From: Leptospira kobayashii
GTDB lineage: Bacteria > Spirochaetota > Leptospiria > Leptospirales > Leptospiraceae
Direction of reading: 5' to 3'
Assembly: GCF_003114835.2 (NCBI RefSeq)
Contig: NZ_AP025028.1
Location: 62,001 to 126,000, forward strand
DNA: 64,000 bases
The position numbers and the translations under genes were made by a program. The first letter of the stretch is position 1; every line of letters starts with the position of its first letter. The notes under the pieces were generated by a model, which was not told where the DNA came from, did no database searches, and was given only the letters and a program-made list of their open reading frames with translations. This document shows, in pieces, positions 62,115 through 64,000 of the stretch.

Positions 62115-64000
62115 ATGGGAATTCTAGAGAATTTTTTTCTTTTCGATACAAACCAAATCGTATTCGTAGAAGGGAGCTATAATTATTGGCTCGTTTCTCT
62201 TTCCGTTTTCATAGCGATTTTTGCTTCCTGTATATCTTTGTACGTACTGAATCAAATTTCTTTGGTTCATATCAAATCTTCCCGATATCTACTTTTAACA
62301 ACTGCTAGTTTGGCATTGGGTAGTGCTGTCTGGTCCATGCATTTTATCGGTATGTTGTCTTTTGATCTGTGTACTAAAGTCGACTATAACGAGGTTTGGA
62401 CGATTTTGTCCATTCTGCCTAGCTTTGTAGCTTCTTCTTTCACGCTTTCCTACATAAGTAAAGATAAGATTTCTTTCAAAGAACTTGCATTAGGTGGAAT
62501 TATTGTGGGTTCAGGAATCGGAGCAATGCATTATATGGGCATGGCTGCGATGGATATGAGTCCTAAACTGCTTTACGATCCGTATTTATTTTTATTATCT
62601 TTGGTTGTCGCTATTACACTTGCTATCCTTGCACTTTATATCCGTTTCGGTTTAAAAGATATAAGACTCCAACTAAGCAATCCGGTTGTGATTTTACTTA
62701 GCGGGATTGTTATGGGAATTGCCATTTCAGGAATGCATTATACGGGTATGGCTGCGGCGCGTTTTGTTTCTCCCGAAGGCCAATTGATTCAAAGCCATGA
62801 ATCCGATCAGTTTTTTCTGGCAATCAGCGTTACCGTTGCCATTCTTCTTTTTATCGGATCGGTTGTTCTTACGAATATATTCGTCCGTTATAAAGACTTA
62901 GTACAAAATTTGCAAGCCAGCGAATCAAGATTACGCGCTATCATCGAGACTGCGGCGGATGCGGTAGTGATGATCAATACCAAAGGCGAGATTCAGGAAT
63001 TCAATCAATCCGCCGAGAAAATGTTCGGCTGGAAATCAAACGAAGTCATCGGCCAAAAAATCAATATGTTAATGCCTAACCCGCATCAGACGGAACATGA
63101 CAATTACCTCTCTAATTATTTAACGACGGGAGAGGCAAAAATCATCGGTGCAGGTAGGGAAGCGCATGGAATCAGAAAGGACGGTTCTTTGTTCCCGATT
63201 CGTTTGGCAATCGGGCATGCCAAACTTCCTCAGGATGATTTGTTTGTAGGATTTATCAGTGATATTACGGAGCGAAAACTCATCGAAGATGCGCTCAAAC
63301 AGAATGAAGAGAGATTGAGATCGTTTATCGAGAATATTCCGGGAGTAGCTTATCGTTGTTTGGTGGATGAGGACTGGACTACTATTTTTATGAGCGATGC
63401 CATAGAGACTCTTGCCGGTTATCCCGCATCAGATTTTTTGCAACCGAATCGTGTCAGAACTTTTTCGGATATCATGCATCCTGACGATAAGGGCCATGTT
63501 TCGAATATGATTCAGAATGCAATTTATACGAAAGATACATTTGTACTGAATTACAGAATCATACATAAAAACGGAAACATTCGTTGGGTTCTGGAATACG
63601 GTGGAGTCGTTTTGGATGACCAGGGGAACATCAAATGTTTGGACGGAGTCATCTTAGACAATACGGATCGTAAAACAATAGAAGAAGCTTTGATTGAATC
63701 AAAAGAAAAAGCGGAGATGGCGGCAATTATCAAAACCACATTTCTTGCAAATATGAGTCATGAAATTCGAACGCCGATGAATGCAATCATCGGCTTTACG
63801 GAAGTATTGTTATCCGGTGAGTTATTGGATCAACAGAGAAAACATTTGGATACGGTTCGCCATTCCGCAAAGTCTTTGTTAAGGCTTTTGAATGATATTT
63901 TGAACTCCGCAAAACTCGAAAAAGGTGCAGTCGAACTGGAAGAAATGGATTTTTCTCTGATCCGATTGATTGATCAGATCAAATCTGCAATGAGTATCGA
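62115..64000 (+). CDS. MHYT-PAS-PAS histidine kinase, 3'-truncated by the window
   Basis: The gene runs off the window after 628 codons. Seven membrane helices form an MHYT sensor with the repeats WSMHFIGML near residue 75, GAMHYMGMAAMDM near 138 and SGMHYTGMAAARF near 205, thought to bind copper or sense diatomic gases. Two PAS modules follow (FNQSAEKMFGWKSNEVIGQK near 300; a fold ending in RWVLEYGGVVLDDQGN near 500). The HisKA helix contains TFLANMSHEIRTPMNAIIG near 546. The HATPase domain lies beyond the edge. It starts 34 bp after the patatin stop. Confidence 0.9.
   Translation, partial: MGILENFFLFDTNQIVFVEGSYNYWLVSLSVFIAIFASCISLYVLNQISLVHIKSSRYLLLTTASLALGSAVWSMHFIGMLSFDLCTKVDYNEVWTILSILPSFVASSFTLSYISKDKISFKELALGGIIVGSGIGAMHYMGMAAMDMSPKLLYDPYLFLLSLVVAITLAILALYIRFGLKDIRLQLSNPVVILLSGIVMGIAISGMHYTGMAAARFVSPEGQLIQSHESDQFFLAISVTVAILLFIGSVVLTNIFVRYKDLVQNLQASESRLRAIIETAADAVVMINTKGEIQEFNQSAEKMFGWKSNEVIGQKINMLMPNPHQTEHDNYLSNYLTTGEAKIIGAGREAHGIRKDGSLFPIRLAIGHAKLPQDDLFVGFISDITERKLIEDALKQNEERLRSFIENIPGVAYRCLVDEDWTTIFMSDAIETLAGYPASDFLQPNRVRTFSDIMHPDDKGHVSNMIQNAIYTKDTFVLNYRIIHKNGNIRWVLEYGGVVLDDQGNIKCLDGVILDNTDRKTIEEALIESKEKAEMAAIIKTTFLANMSHEIRTPMNAIIGFTEVLLSGELLDQQRKHLDTVRHSAKSLLRLLNDILNSAKLEKGAVELEEMDFSLIRLIDQIKSAMSI

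Overview
The window looks like chromosomal DNA of a spirochaete of the genus Leptospira. The evidence is a low-to-moderate G+C backbone, a tmRNA whose tag reads ANNEFALAA, very many lipoproteins with relaxed spirochaetal lipoboxes, a dense set of PAS/GAF histidine kinases, and short head-to-tail operons with 1-4 nt overlaps. The metabolic breadth (GMC oxidoreductase, malic enzyme, phasin, KtrAB-type potassium uptake, AmgK/MurU) would fit a saprophytic or environmental lineage; that last step is inference.

Layout. 0-13 kb: a truncated SUMF1-fold gene, marR-doxX, a DUF4139 protein, mtnP, galactokinase-STAS, pgi, an AmgK/MurU-like pair, and two overlapping histidine-kinase genes. 13-20 kb: alpha/beta hydrolase, stand-alone receiver, then a minus-strand run of argG-coaD-CPA2 antiporter-ndk-polyprenyl synthase-tlyA. 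20-25 kb: an exported nitrilase-fold lipoprotein, a Tat-like small subunit and a GMC oxidoreductase, then two A+T-rich lipoprotein genes next to an attC-like hairpin. 25-30 kb: pyrD-rlmD and a kinase/receiver-ATPase pair. 30-35 kb: a carbamoyltransferase-SxtJ-DUF5989 operon converging on an SGNH-fold gene, then a TPR-M23 peptidase.

35.2-38.3 kb is the most accessory part. It holds a 274-bp repeat element, a higher-G+C hydrolase/TetR pair with overlapping divergent promoters inside a 13-bp-arm palindrome, an 18-bp direct repeat on each side of the pair, and the ssrA (tmRNA) gene with its terminator. 38.3-42.3 kb is a tightly coupled five-gene envelope operon: lipoprotein, FFLEELY-like, MotB/OmpA-like, Cys-rich lipoprotein, M14-like peptidase. 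42.3-45.2 kb carries AlkB-like, 2OG oxygenase and Ada-like alkylation-repair genes. 45-49.5 kb has an aquaporin, malic enzyme, and a phasin behind two dyad operators. 49.5-52 kb is an ExbB-ExbD-ExbD-TonB operon. 52-53.6 kb is a TetR/SDR pair around a 28-bp perfect palindrome, followed by a second copy of the repeat element. 53.6-59 kb is a minus-strand run with a BtuF-like protein, TrkA/TrkH and an adenosine-deaminase-family enzyme. 59-64 kb has a MATE transporter, a cNMP-binding patatin phospholipase and an MHYT-PAS histidine kinase that runs off the window.

Four places most merit follow-up: the carbamoyltransferase/SxtJ/DUF5989/SGNH locus, which contains a 50-aa membrane protein easily missed by gene callers; the ~275-bp repeat that keeps its hairpins while its middle diverges; the five-gene envelope operon; and the horizontally acquired pair downstream of ssrA. 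No rRNA, tRNA, CRISPR array or complete insertion sequence was seen.
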